DNA of 64,000 bases from Selaginella moellendorffii (GCF_000143415.4 NW_003314370.1:489517-553516), one strand, 5' to 3'; positions 41,766 through 52,942 are shown, numbered from the stretch's first letter. The notes: generated by a model not told the origin, from the sequence alone. Numbers and translations: made by a program.

Positions 41766-44236
41766 ATGGCGCCGGGAGCAAGCGCTGACGATCGCGCTCG
41801 GGGCGAAGGCGATGGTGCTCCGGGCGACGGCGATCGGGATGCCGTGGCTCTGGACATTGGTAATGTGCTTAGCAGCATTTCTTTGTTCCTCATCCTCATG
41901 GATCCATGTTTTGGTCTGTCCAGGGGTCTCTATGGTCCGGGTCGCGCGTTTCTTGCCGACTCCCATGGCGGGATCGGATCTCCCCTGCCGTGGAGGCTAC
42001 CTCGAGCTCAAAGAATTCTCGACAATCCGTGAGTGTCTTGACGCGCTGCAATCCCAAGGCATCACAACGATTAAGGTCTCTAGCTCATTGAATTTTCTCG
42101 CCTCGTAGCATTTGCCATTACACAGGCCACGGGGGAGGGGGTTTTCCGGCACTCCCGCATCTTCGAAGAGCACTTGGGCATTCAACTGGAAATCCTACCC
42201 GACATGGAGTGCTTAGTAGCAGGAGCAACGTTCATGCTACAGGACGCAAAAAATCAGCAGGAACATCCTTTATTCCCGTTCCTGCTCGTCAACTTTGGCA
42301 CAGGCGTGAACATGATCAAGGTCAGGGGTCTTTCTCCACAAAAGTAGCTCCACAAAAGAAGCTAACGTGAACCTACAGGTGGAAGGCCATAATGTTTTCA
42401 AAAGAGTTTCGGGCACGACCATAGGTGGCGGTGCACTGCGCGGCCTCTCATCGCTTGCAACTTCCTGTCAAAGGTGAAACAGCAATATTCTAATGTTAAC
42501 ATGAAATTTTTTTGGTGTTTTTTTCTAGTTTTCAAAGCTTTTTGGACTTGTGCTCCAATGGAGAAAGTACTGGAGTGGATTTGCTCGTCACAGATATGCA
42601 TGGGACCACGTCAACAGAGGTAAGAACAGTGTTTTTTTTATCTAAACGTTATTCTTTTCTTTTTTACCAATAGGCCAAGCTCCCGCACTCGGCCATAGCT
42701 GCGAGTCTTGGAAAATTGAGCTGGGGTGAATCCACAGGGCATTGGCGAGAGGAGGACATTGCTATGTCACTCCTTCGGATGATAGTGAACAACATCTCCC
42801 AGATAGCTTCGCTCACCGCTGCCGGACAGAACGTGAAGAAGACTGTGTTCACCGGAAGCTTTTTGCGTGGCCCCGTGGTAAACGTGCTGAGATCTGCGAT
42901 GCAGTTCTGGTCTCCGGCAGCACAGCCAGTTTTCCTCCACAGCGATTACCTCAAAACGGCCGGTGCATTCTTGGCAGGGCCTCGGTGTTGCTCCACTCCT
43001 CCCATGACTAAAAAGGTACATTCCATTTTTGGCTACACACAACGATTGCGTTACTCCTCCTCCAGGGATACACTCCTCCTCATTTGAGGAGGGCACCGGA
43101 GCCACTTTCAGCTGCAACCAAGGATGAGCTGAGCTCAACATTGCTCAATGCCGCGCGATGCCTCAAGGCGTCCGGAGTAAGCGTTTGTTTTGAGTTGTCA
43201 CAGTGTTTCTCTAATTGTATGTGTAGGATTTGTCGGAGAGGACGTTTAATTACATTGTCAAGGATCTCTGCGGCGGTGAGCTGGGAACAAAGCACATCAA
43301 CACCAAGTTCAATGAAGAATTCACGTTGATCAAACAGCTTGGAAGAGGTGCTGACGGTGTGGTTTACATGTGCCGACACAAGTTTGACGGACAAGTGTAC
43401 GCGGTAAAGCAGGTGAGCTTGGAGTGTATGTCATGAACCAAAGCTCTCTAATCTATGCTTTGCAGATCCATGTCCGGAAAGACCTTGAGAGTGTCATGAA
43501 GGAAGCAAGAACACTTTCAACTCTGGCTCATGCAAACATTGTGAAATATCATACTTCTTGGTGGGAGGAGCAGCCTGGTGGGGGTTGTGTGGTGTACATC
43601 CAAATGCAATACTGCACGAGGTACCAGTGTGTAAAATCTTTCCCTTTTTTTTTTTTTTTTTTCCTTTTTTCGAGCTGACAAGCCATTTTTACAGCTCGTT
43701 AAAAGATATGCTGGAAGATCCAAAAGCCTTGATCCCGGTGGCAGCGTTCAACGAGCTCGTTCAAGCTGTTGAGTACCTGCATGAAAAAAAAATCATTCAC
43801 AGAGACATCGCTCCGAAGAATATCTTTTTCGACGACTATAATCGCCTGAAACTGGGAGATTTCGGGCTGGGTACGTAGTTTTCTAGTTTCCTCCTTGCCA
43901 GAGGTTCTCATATTTATTTTTCCAGCGAAGAAGAAGTTGTCGCTCCCGAGAGAGGGTGGGAAAGTTGGGACAGGCATGTACTCCTCGCCAAAGCAACTCG
44001 AGAATGAGATGGCTTCCGATATTTTCAGCCTGGGGATGATACTTTTCGAGCTCAATTGCCGCTTCTCACCCGAGAACCAAGACAGAGACTCCACGATGCA
44101 GCTGGCTAAGGATGGCATCTTCCCAAAGGAGTGGGAAATTGCAAACCAGGAATTGGCAGAGAAGATTCGGAGCATGCTACATCCAAACAGGAGCCTCAGG
44201 CCGACAGCCAGCCAGATCCTGGCTTCTCTCCCGTAG
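41766..44236 (+). CDS. Type II pantothenate kinase fused to eIF2-alpha-kinase-like protein kinase, copy 1
   Basis: Eleven exons, all GT-AG, total 635 aa: 41766-41859, 41924-42075, 42126-42320, 42379-42473, 42529-42619, 42674-43015, 43066-43176, 43227-43412, 43466-43620, 43695-43870, 43926-44236. Residues about 24-370 are a eukaryotic PanK: ALDIG, FEEHLGIQLEI, ECLVAGA, FPFLLVNFGTGVNMIKV, KRVSGTTIGGGALRGL, DIAMSLLRMIVNNISQIA, VFTGSFLRG. Exon 7 (no Met) links in frame to a kinase: IKQLGRGADGVVY, YAVKQI, NIVKYHTSWWEE, IIHRDIAPKNIFF, LGDFGLAKK, GTGMYSSPKQL, DIFSLGMILFEL. The last blocks are typical of GCN2/PERK/HRI-type kinases. Odd residues are DIGV where PanKs have DIGG, TGEG for TGGG, and HRDIAPKN lacking the usual catalytic-loop Lys. 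It could be two genes if the 43016-43065 intron is not spliced. Confidence 0.82.
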
Positions 44237-44814
44237 AAACAACATTCCATTAGAGAATGTAATGGACCTCAGTCCCACTTTCTCACCTCCGCGGGCTAAT
44301 GGCTGTCCCCTGGTGCTAGGCTCATTCTCCACCGATCAACTTCAAGCTTCCAGCAAAATGGAATGCTTTCTCGAGGTCAAAAACCAGATCAACGACCGGT
44401 GTGAAGACCAAAGACGACCGGAGACCACGTTGGCCTCTACCCAAATGGTTGCTTCTACAATTGCATGCATGATCCATGCAATTTTGGCTCGCCTCGCTAG
44501 AGCTTGCACTGCAGCAAAAGGTGGCGGAGAGGTTGCAAAACCTTTGGCCACCACTTATTTTGAGAAAATGAGAATAAGCACACACTCAAATTTGAATAGA
44601 TAAAGCTTGATCACTAACACTGCAACATGTTGATAAGTTATGCTACCAAAGTAGAAAATTAAAAGGCATACATGCAATTGTCATCCACAAATCATTGCCC
44701 AGTGGGATTGGAAGAAGTGGTATGGCAATTCCTTGCAGATTTAACAAAATTTATGCTAGAAATTATTGTGAATAAGTTTTTTGGACAAAAGAGAGTTGAA
44801 TCTAGTAAATAAAA
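44237..44814. other. 3' flank of the PanK-kinase gene
   Basis: No convincing gene. An open frame over 44112-44603 mostly overlaps the last kinase exon and is a shadow. AT content rises after 44590 towards the Helentron remnant. The same sequence recurs at 57123-57700. Confidence 0.6.
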
Positions 44815-47700
44815 TTGCTGTGTGTTGCATTGCATGGTTTGCTTTTGTTTTTATATTTTTTATTAGGATGTATAATTTGTTATGATCTGTCCAATATGCA
44901 GGTCCTATTCCTGCTTTTGTATATATTATATCTTTTATCCATATATGATCTATTAATTTATTATTACATGTGTTGTGCTTTATTATTTATATGCATCCTT
45001 CTTTCTCCATTATTGTTTGAAGTGGTTTTGCTTCTTCTTTTTGGTAGTCAATATTGAAATCTCCTGTAATTATTACTGGCTTTTTATTATCTATTTTCTG
45101 TATATATTTTTGTAGTTGTTTTATGAATATTTGTATATTTGTTCCAGGTTTTCTATGTAAATTTTTTATCTTTAATTTTTAAATTTTTTTTCTAGTGATA
45201 CATATGACATTGCCAATGTTTCTGTTTTTAGATGTTCTATGATTTATAGTCATTTGTATGCAATGTTCATGTATATATGATTTATATTTATTAAAATTTA
45301 AATCCTCATGTTTTTGTGTTCTTACTTCTTGCATACATATCATATCTGATGTTAATAATTGTGAATCACTCTCTATATCGTCTTTATGTGCAGTAATAGA
45401 TGTTGTATTTAGAACTTGTATAATTGTTTGGTTAGCTATTTTTTCTTCTTGTAAATCTATTAAATCAATTTGCTATAGTGCTTCTGTTGTCATTCTTAAT
45501 ATTTCTTTAGCTGCATCTTTATTGATTTTAATATGTTTATGTTCAATTGGTCTATATAAATGTATACCTTTTAGTGTTTGTGCTCTTGATAATGCTGTAT
45601 ATGCTTGTTCTAGATATTTTGTTTTATATGAGTCATATCCTAATTGCATAACAGTTGATCCTTGTGCTCTATGTGTTGTTCTTCTTGCGCATGGTTGTAC
45701 TGGAAATTGGGTTCTACTTATAACATAATTTTTATTTTTAGTAATATTTATTATTCTTGTTTTTTTTTATTGGTGTCCAGTTTTTTTTTTCATTATTTTT
45801 CTTTATTGTTATGTTTTCTTTAGCTCTTGTTTTTTCACCTGTTTTTATATTTGGGAATTCTATCCACATTATTTGTTTTTCTTCAATCTGGGTTACATCT
45901 TGTACTACTCCATTTGCTCCATTTACTAATCCATCTTTTGTTGTTGTATTTTGTGTTATTTCAATTGCCATGTTTTTTTTTCAAATGTAATATTTCATGT
46001 AGTCCTTGTGTTTTTTTTGTGTTATTTGGCAGCATGAAATGTGTAGGACAGGAATTTCCATGTTTGTCTTGTGCTTTTATAATTATATCTTGACTTTGTA
46101 TGTGTTGTATTATTTTTTCATTATGTGTTTTTACTTGTTCATTAGTTGCAAATATCGAATAGTATTCTGTGTTATATGTATCTGTGGTGACTTGTTTCTT
46201 TATATATTCTAGCTCTTTATCTGTTTGTTCTCATATTTTTATTTTATTTAAAGCTTTTATAAAGATTATATCATCTTTTTGCCTCATTATTTTAGTAAGT
46301 TCATAAACTTTAATATTATTTTTCCATGGGTGGTATATAGAGACATTATTTTCAGGTCCATATGTTTTTGTTGAATAAATTGGTGCTTCAAATATAGGAT
46401 TGAATTGATAGAAATCACTTGTAAATAAACAATCCATCTCACCAAAGTTTATTCCATATGTTGTTTTGAAGCTTTCACATCTTCTACTTATATCTTGTAG
46501 CATTTCTGCACTTACTATTGATATTTCATCTATTACTAAACAATTTATTGTTGAAAACTTTCTCTTGTATTTATCTAATGTGTCATTTGTTAATATTGTT
46601 TGACGTTGTTTTGATGCTTATGGTCGAAATGTAAAAGCTGAATGTATTGTTGAACCATTTATATTACAAGCTTCTTTTCATGTAGGTGTTGTTATTAATA
46701 CTGTTTGTCATGGTTCATTATTTATATCTTGGTTTGTTTTATAATATCATTTGAGTGTTTTTATAAGTGTATTTAAAAGCATTAATTTTCCAATTCCTGC
46801 TCTTGTTAAAAATAAGCACATATGTTTGTTACGTTGTTTTATTTTTTTCAATATAAAGTCATCATGTATTATTCTTTGCTTTTTATTTAGAGTTCTTAAT
46901 AATTGGTGATATTTACTAGTTTCTATAAGTTATTCATCTTGTATTATAATTGTTGTATTTGTTAATATTTATATTTTATATTTAAATTTAAGTTTTTTTA
47001 ATTTTTCATTTTTAATAAATCTTTCCCTATATCAAATTCATTTGTTTGGTTTGTATTTATTTCTTGTATATACTGTGTTTGTTCTTTTAATATTTTATTT
47101 GCTTCTTGTTCTAGATTCTCCCAATTAAATTCACTCTCATTTGTTGCTTTTTTATATATGTATTGATATTGTTTTTCATTTATTTATTCCATATTTGCTT
47201 CATATGCATATATTTTGTGTACATTTCTTTAAGATCTTCTTCTTTTCTAAATTTTTTATGTAAGATTAATCTTTCAAATGCCCATTTTCTGGATTTTTTT
47301 CTTTACTAAATTTTATATATTTAGTTATATATATATTTTTTAATGTTTTTGTGTTGTTAATTATTTTTTAATTATATATTCAGTTGTTATCTCTGCTAAT
47401 GTTAAATCTTCTAATTCTTCATGTTTTTATTTGGATATGTTAATAGTTTTTATTTGCTCATTTTTATTCTTTCTTGATAAATAATAGTATCTAGAAACAA
47501 TTTGCTACTCAGTTAAATCAATATTATTATTGAATTTTAGTTCTTTTTCTTTTTTATTTGCAGATCCTTGAAATGATAACAATTTTACATCTAGAAGTTC
47601 TATCTATTCAAAATTTTTCTTTGTCATAATTATGCCCTTTATACTTAAATGCCCTTATTGCCCTTAATGTCTTTACACCCACCGGATAGATGGGTGCATC
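44815..47700 (-). mobile_element. Decayed Helentron-type element: PIF1 helicase plus EEP endonuclease, copy 1
   Basis: Broken minus-strand frames encode, from high to low coordinates: LNKKQRIIHDDFILKKIK and a Walker A relic (LTRAGIGKL, about 46800); NGSTIHSAF (about 46640); CLVIDEIS (about 46530); FTSDFYQFN and ELTKIMRQKDD (46400-46270); RTQFPVQPCARRTTHRAQGS (about 45690) and YTALSRAQTLKGIHL (about 45590), the C-terminal PIF1 motifs. An exo/endonuclease domain follows (LLTSDMICMQEVRTQ, about 45340; ITGDFNID, about 45050; WTDHNKLYI, about 44880). PIF1 helicase joined to an EEP endonuclease is the Helentron/Helitron2 signature. In-frame stops (for example before IVSRYYYLS) show decay. The Rep (HUH) part was not found. 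Confidence 0.75.
47676..47696. other. Short hairpin upstream of the helicase frame
   Basis: CACCCA-ACCGG...-TGGGTG forms a 6-bp stem with a 9-nt loop. It is conserved in copy 2 (60548-60568) although the loop differs by one base. It may be near an element terminus. Confidence 0.4.
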
Positions 47701-48485
47701 CAGATTAGTTTTTTCTATGATTGTTTAGTTGATCAAGATTGTTTAAAGAGATTCAACAATTGAACCAAATGAACTATTTTTAGCCTAATTTCAGTAAGTA
47801 ATAATTCTCTATCTTTCAATCAACAGCTTTGTGAAGGTTGATAATTGATAATCTAGACCAGTAGAAACAATCAAAGATCTTTTACTTACTTTTCAATGTT
47901 ATTCCGTTGAAAACCATTTATGCCCTAAAGGTATATTAAATCTTTATTTAAAAGGGCCTAAAATGGGCTTATCTCTTGCGATGAGAGAAACGTGAGCACA
48001 AGTACTAGACTCGTGCATTTTTAAGTAATTGATTGCCTGCTTGATTGTATTATTTCTATATCTCTTTCTTTTGGGTTAACACCACTATCTCGCATGGATT
48101 CTGGTGTCTTGCTACTTGAGCAGCTGAATGGATCATGCAGTAGGAGATTTCTGAGGGATACCTTCAAAAAGAGGGCCAATGCTTTGTAAATCCTCAAGAT
48201 TCCTCAGCAAAATGAGTTAGGAAAGAAAGAACTTTATCAAAACAAGGTGAAATTTTCTTTTTGTAAGTCTTTTAGGAGTGGTCTTTGTCTTCTTTACACT
48301 ACACTAGGTCAAAGGATTGCACAGGGCATTGGATATAGTTAGAAGACAGATCCAGCACAAGGTGTGTGATTGTCCCTCCTTGTTTTTTCTTTCTTCCTCG
48401 TTTTTCCTTTACATTCACATAAGCTCCCATAGGATAAGAAGGTCTTGAGTAACATCCTGGCTTTGTTAGGTTTTGCAGCTGGTTT
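47701..48485. other. Duplicated gene-poor stretch
   Basis: No gene recognised. It matches 60570-61320 of copy 2 with scattered substitutions and small indels (for example about 30 bp near 48350 absent from copy 2). Weak minus-strand frames around 48299-48493 are not convincing. Confidence 0.5.
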
Positions 48486-49115
48486 CTGAGCAAAGACTTT
48501 CAGCTTGAGCGAGGCTTTGTTGGTTGTTAGGGATGAAATATTTACTAATCTGTATAATTGGAAGTTAGAGTTGAAAGGAGATATAAACAATTTACATTAC
48601 CTTGTAATTAAGAGTGAGGCCACAATGCGTTTTATAAACTTCATTGAGCCTCTGAATTTCGTTTGAATCAACTAGTGGCAAAAATAAAGTACTTCCAAGT
48701 GTTGCTAAATCACCTAACACACTCATGCTTTTCATAATATTAAAAAATAAAAACTTTGGCATGTATCCAACATATAAATTTACTACAATATGATGATATT
48801 GCTCTTCATACTCCAGATGCATATAGAGCTGTGAAAAATATTTTAGAAATAGAAAATTAAATAGAAAAAAAACATTACCATAGTTACATCCAATGGATTA
48901 TCAGAAGAAGCAATCTTTATTTTAGGAAAAATACTAGTGTTGATTACAACAGCATGTATAGCTTGTGGATAAACTCTAGTAGCCATTAAAGATGATATAG
49001 AAGCACCTCTAGTTGGCTGTAATCTTAGTTTAACATGAAAATCATCTATAATTTGAATGATAGAAGAATCTATAATATAAAGAACTTTTTCTGAAGTTCC
49101 ATGGTGGTAAATTGG
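48486..49115 (-). pseudogene. OB-fold/RPA-like gene, copy 1, last exon deleted
   Basis: Minus-strand exons: GTSEKVLYIIDSSIIQIIDD...INTSILPKIKIASSDNPLDV (about 48885-49110), a GT-AG intron, LYMHLEYEEQYHHIVVNLYV...THCGLTLNYK (48603-48830), a GT-AG intron, then ISKYFIPNNQQSLAQAESLC. The sequence then breaks into unrelated text. In copy 2 the same exon runs on into a four-Cys/OB-like domain. The function is inferred from that domain only; a weak alternative is a CRAL-TRIO-like fold. Copy 1 keeps exon 2 in frame, whereas copy 2 does not. Confidence 0.5.
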
Positions 49116-49360
49116 GTTTTTCTATCGTTCAACCCATCTGAATTGAGAGAATTATAATCTTGTTAATTTTTTTTAAAAAATTATGAACCTTGTAAGTGAG
49201 AAACATTTGCCAACCATAAATTTATTATATAATCACGCACATATGGATGAATTGCCATATACAGTTAAAGTTTGCAAGCCATGCCTATCTGTACAATTCA
49301 TTATATAAGTTAAATATTTTGCACTTCACAGAGTGTTCTTTGCAAGATGAACTTTATAAG

Positions 49361-50479
49361 TTCCATACCTAGGCAAAAAGAAAATAAACACTACAGAAAA
49401 AAAAGGATTTCAAAACCATATATAGATAAAATCTTCAACTCAAGAATCTTGGTTGAATTTACTTTTTCAAATACAAGTGATGCTATAGTGGCTTTTAGGA
49501 TGGTCAACTTTGTTCTCTTTGCTTGTGAAACTACAAAACCAAAAAGAAATAAATCAAGAAATACTAAAGAATAAAGAGAAAAACCAAACCTTCATAAGAA
49601 TTTGTTTTTGTTGACAAATCCTTAGCGGGTGACGACTGAACAATATCGATAGCACAATCCAAATTTGACATATCTACGTGACTGATTAAATAAAATTACC
49701 TCTAGTTAATTTATATTAGTAAAAAGAGCCAAAAATAAACTAGACTTCACTTTGAAGAATCAACTTTGAGCTAAAAATTAAAATCCGTCAACTTGCCAAA
49801 CTTAGGGTTAGGGTAGACAATAAACCAATTCCGCAGGTGACAAACCTTTTGAACCTTTTCATGTACTGACTCTCCTTGTTGTAAACATCATCCCCAGATA
49901 CTTATCATCATCCAAGCTGAAGCTAGAAGCAGCCTGACTCCACTCCTCAGCAGCTACAATCTCCCTCCCTTCGTCCGTTGCTTTAAAAAAGAGGAAGGAA
50001 TAGGAATAGAAAGATTGTTTTTTGCATGGATTGTCACTGTCCATCAATTTGCTCTTCCCAATGACTCCTCTTTGAAAAGACTCTCCCTCCTCCACTGATC
50101 TTTGTTTTCTACCCACTGCCCACTCACATAATAGGGAGCCATACAAAGGAAGATCTAAGCTCCATCTATGGATGCATTCCAGGTTAATTGATTGATTCTG
50201 GGCAATCAATCAGTACTGCTGTGGTGGGTTTCTGATCCTGGATCATGGCTCTCAGCTCAAACCTCCAGGGAGAGGCAATCCTCAATCAATTCACTAGTTT
50301 AACATGATTTTCTTGACGCTTGCCAAGGACAAGAGCAATCCATTGGAGCCAGTGGAGAATGCAGCGGTTGGGAACGACGATAGCATCGTGATTGATCTTG
50401 AGGGGACCATACTCAAATCCCCAAGTTAGTTTCAATACTTCATGCTTGTCGCAATTGAGGCTAGGAGCCCCTTATGAGC
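49361..50479. other. Intergenic region between the duplicated blocks
   Basis: No recognised gene. The minus-strand frame 49859-50209 (116 codons) has no family signature. A doublet TTAGGG at 49802-49813 is too short to be a telomeric repeat. Confidence 0.55.
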
Positions 50480-50625
50480 GCTTATATATACTTAATTATA
50501 AAAGCAGGTATATTAATTGGGGTTTAAACCCTTGTTTATATACAAGAATGAATGAACCAAATTTAGTCCCAAATAAACGGTCCATATGCTTTAGTACTAT
50601 AATAGTGTATTATCTAGGCAGGATA

Positions 50626-50670
<45 letters not shown>

Positions 50671-51430
50671 AACCTTACACCATCCTCCTTTCCGGAAGAT
50701 GAATAAAGTGATCAGGTGGAACATTCAAAACTTTTGTTAGACTATTATAAATTACCACAAGAATTTGAAACTCCCACAAAACTGGTAACAAAGTTACTGA
50801 CAACCATGACTAAAACAAAATCCAAAGCCATCATATAAGCATTAGTCAACTATAAAATTACGATAAATCAATTGTAACTTCGTGTGCAATAGCTAAATGC
50901 TTAAACCAACTTTGAAGCTATAACTTTAAACCAAAATAATCACACCTTACAACACTAAAAGCTCAATCTAATGGAGTAACATTTATAGCCTCAAGTGACA
51001 TATTCTTTGATTAATGACAATGTCGCATGGTAAAAGAAGAAAATGTAATGAAGATTAAAGGAAAGAATAAATAACCTTAAATAACATACTCCTTGATTGA
51101 TAACAACTTAGCATGGTAAAAGAAGAAAATGCAATGAAGATTAAAAGAAAGAGTAAATTTAAGCACAACAATAGCTAAAATTCTAGAACTTGCAAAAAGT
51201 TAATACAAATTTAAATCTAAAAAATAATGAAGAAATAAAAATAAAAAACATGATCCCAAATACTAGAGCAAACATTGCCAAAAACCTCTGCCCGTCAAGG
51301 ATAAATTGCAGTGCCTTTCATCTCCACTAATGTGAGTGTTTAGGATATAAAAATAAATATATTAATTAGGGTTTAAACCCTTACTTATATACAAGAATGA
51401 ATTTAGTCCTAAATAGATGGTTTATAGTCT
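50480..51430 (-). repeat. Inverted copies of the 34-kb dispersed repeat
   Basis: Contains block B (50480-50600, again 51340-51430), a TA tract (50634-50666), block A (50700-50840) and block C (about 51320-51345), all in reverse orientation relative to 33845-34880. The block order differs, so at least two overlapping insertions or a rearrangement are needed. Confidence 0.6.
50997..51157. repeat. 76-bp imperfect tandem duplication
   Basis: Units at 50997-51072 and about 51083-51157 share GCATGGTAAAAGAAGAAAAT and AATGAAGATTAAA, with about 10 differences. Confidence 0.8.
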
Positions 51431-52117
51431 AAAAGATTCCAAATGTTTCTCTTATTTGCTTGAATCATAGGATGATCTTTAAGTTCATTTGCTTCTTCTT
51501 CTGGTTTTCCAGCTTCTTTGCTTTGAGCGCAACTTAGAAGGATTAGCAGTTTTCGCTTTCAGGACGGGTGGTGTGTCTCTCATCGTGCATTTGTGGCGGC
51601 GGTAAGGCTTTTCCAGACTTGTGGATGGTAAAGAGAAAGCCAGCCACGCCATAGCCAAGCCAGCACTCGTATACCAGGTTAAAGAGGTCTGTCACTGATA
51701 ATAGATGGATCCAGAGGGAGAGAGAGAGAGAGAGCAGTGGCATCCAACGCCCTTTCAATCAAGCCATCCATCCAAAGTTCTATAATGCTCCACCACGCTG
51801 ATCTTGGATCTCGCCATGGTTACACGCCAGTTGCTCGAGTCATGGCGAGCGAGAGTTTTTGCATTGTGGGGTCACGAAAAACTTCCTTTTTTTTGTCGTC
51901 GCGAGTTGACTGCCTGGAAGTTGAAAGGATCGAAAGCTCTCTCGTCGTGGATAGCATAGATTTCTAGTGTTTTTTCTTCACACTTTCTCGTCGGATCCAT
52001 GGCGGTGGTGGCGCTGTTGCATTGAGCGATCGAGAGCTGCTCTCGCTAATGGGTCATCGAAGAACCCGATCTCTAGCGAGGAAAAGTGAGGATAGATTGG
52101 CGGAAGCAAGACTGGAT
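51431..52117. other. Upstream region of LRR pseudogene copy 2
   Basis: No recognised gene. It contains a (GA)n tract at about 51717-51736. A minus-strand frame (51543-51758) with LFNLVYECWLGYGVAGFLF looks membrane-like but carries no family signature. Confidence 0.5.
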
Positions 52118-52942
52118 ATGGTGGTGGTGATGGTGTTCTTCCTTTCCCTGGCTTTACCCGTTGAGAGCTCCGAGAACGATGATGTGCTGGGACTCATCGT
52201 CTTCAAGGCGGATCTTCACGACCCACGACGAGCGCTGGCCTCCTGGAGCGAGGATTCGGCGAGCCCGCGTAACTGGACCGGGATCCAGTGTAGCCCACAA
52301 TCCGGGACAGTCACCCAAGTCACGCTCGATGGCCTGGAGCTCTCGGGACCGCTGGGACGGGGCCTCCTCAAGCTCGACCACCTCCAGGTGCTCTCGCTCG
52401 CCAGGAACAATCTCTCCGCGGATTCGCGTGCTCGAATCCTTGCGAAACCTGAGCTTGAGCCACAACGCTCTCTCGGGTCCCCTCCCTGGAGCCAGCCTCG
52501 CCAGTTTGGAGCTCCGGGAGTGTGCCCACCCGAGCTCTTCGCCCATTGGTCCAAGTCCCTGAGGTACGTGTTTCTGCAGCTCGAGGGCGATCTCCCGGAC
52601 TCCATCGCCAGCTGCGAGAGCTTGGAAGCTCTGGGAGCGTCCGAGAACCGGCTCTCGGGCTCCATCCCAGCCGGAGTTGGATCGCTGTCCCGGCTGAGCT
52701 CCCTCGACCTCTCGCACAACTCGTTGAGCGGGGAGATCCCTCCGGAGCTTGGCCAGTGTCAAATGCTGGTGAGCTTGGATCTGAGCTACAACCTCCTGTC
52801 CGGAGAAATCCCGTCCTTCCTCGAGAGCTTGTCGCGGCTGGAAGTTCTTCGCTTGCCTGGGAACTCTTTCTCTGGTGGCGTGCCCGAGTGGATCGTCCGG
52901 AGCTCCAGGAGCTCAACCTCGCGGAGAACGATCTCCGGGTGA
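52118..52942 (+). pseudogene. LRR receptor-kinase ectodomain pseudogene (IRK/PXC2-like), copy 2
   Basis: Starts with a signal peptide (MVVVMVFFLSLALPVESS), then NDDVLGLIVFKADLHDPRRA, LASWSEDSASPRNWTGIQC, GPLGRGLLKLDHLQVLSLAR, the N-cap and first repeats of IRK/PXC2-type receptors. Around 52420-52540 the LRR reading (LRNLSLSHNALSGPLPG) moves to another frame and later returns (CESLEALGASENRLSGSIPA, LSSLDLSHNSLSGEIPPELG), so there are at least two frameshifts. It ends at 52942 with no transmembrane segment or kinase. It is a truncated receptor pseudogene, or at best a secreted LRR fragment. Confidence 0.82.

Larger units (their letters stand above)
39808..49360 (+). repeat. Segmental duplication, copy 1
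   Basis: From CTGAGCTCCCTCGACC at 39808 the sequence repeats that from 52694 (offset 12886). The first about 280 bp show about four differences, 40.1-45.0 kb shows essentially one, and the AT-rich part beyond about 45.1 kb diverges more, with indels. Copy 1 lacks about 1.8 kb present in copy 2 (61321-63128). Similarity ends near 49360 (copy 2: near 63990, the window edge). Confidence 0.95.

Noticed and set aside
44112-44603. 163-codon plus-strand frame after the kinase
   Set aside because: Its first half overlaps the last kinase exon in another phase and the second half shows no family signature.
45258-46212. Plus-strand Leu/Phe/Cys-rich frames that look like membrane proteins (also 58145-58979)
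   Set aside because: They are antisense to the AT-rich helicase-endonuclease coding strand; hydrophobicity comes from T-rich codons.
48592-49110. CRAL-TRIO/SEC14-like reading of the OB-like gene exons
   Set aside because: A loose resemblance to the lipid-binding region was outweighed by the four-Cys plus OB-strand pattern in the downstream exon of copy 2; kept only as an alternative.
49802-49813. TTAGGGTTAGGG resembling telomere repeat
   Set aside because: Only two units and not the tandem array expected at a telomere or internal telomeric block.
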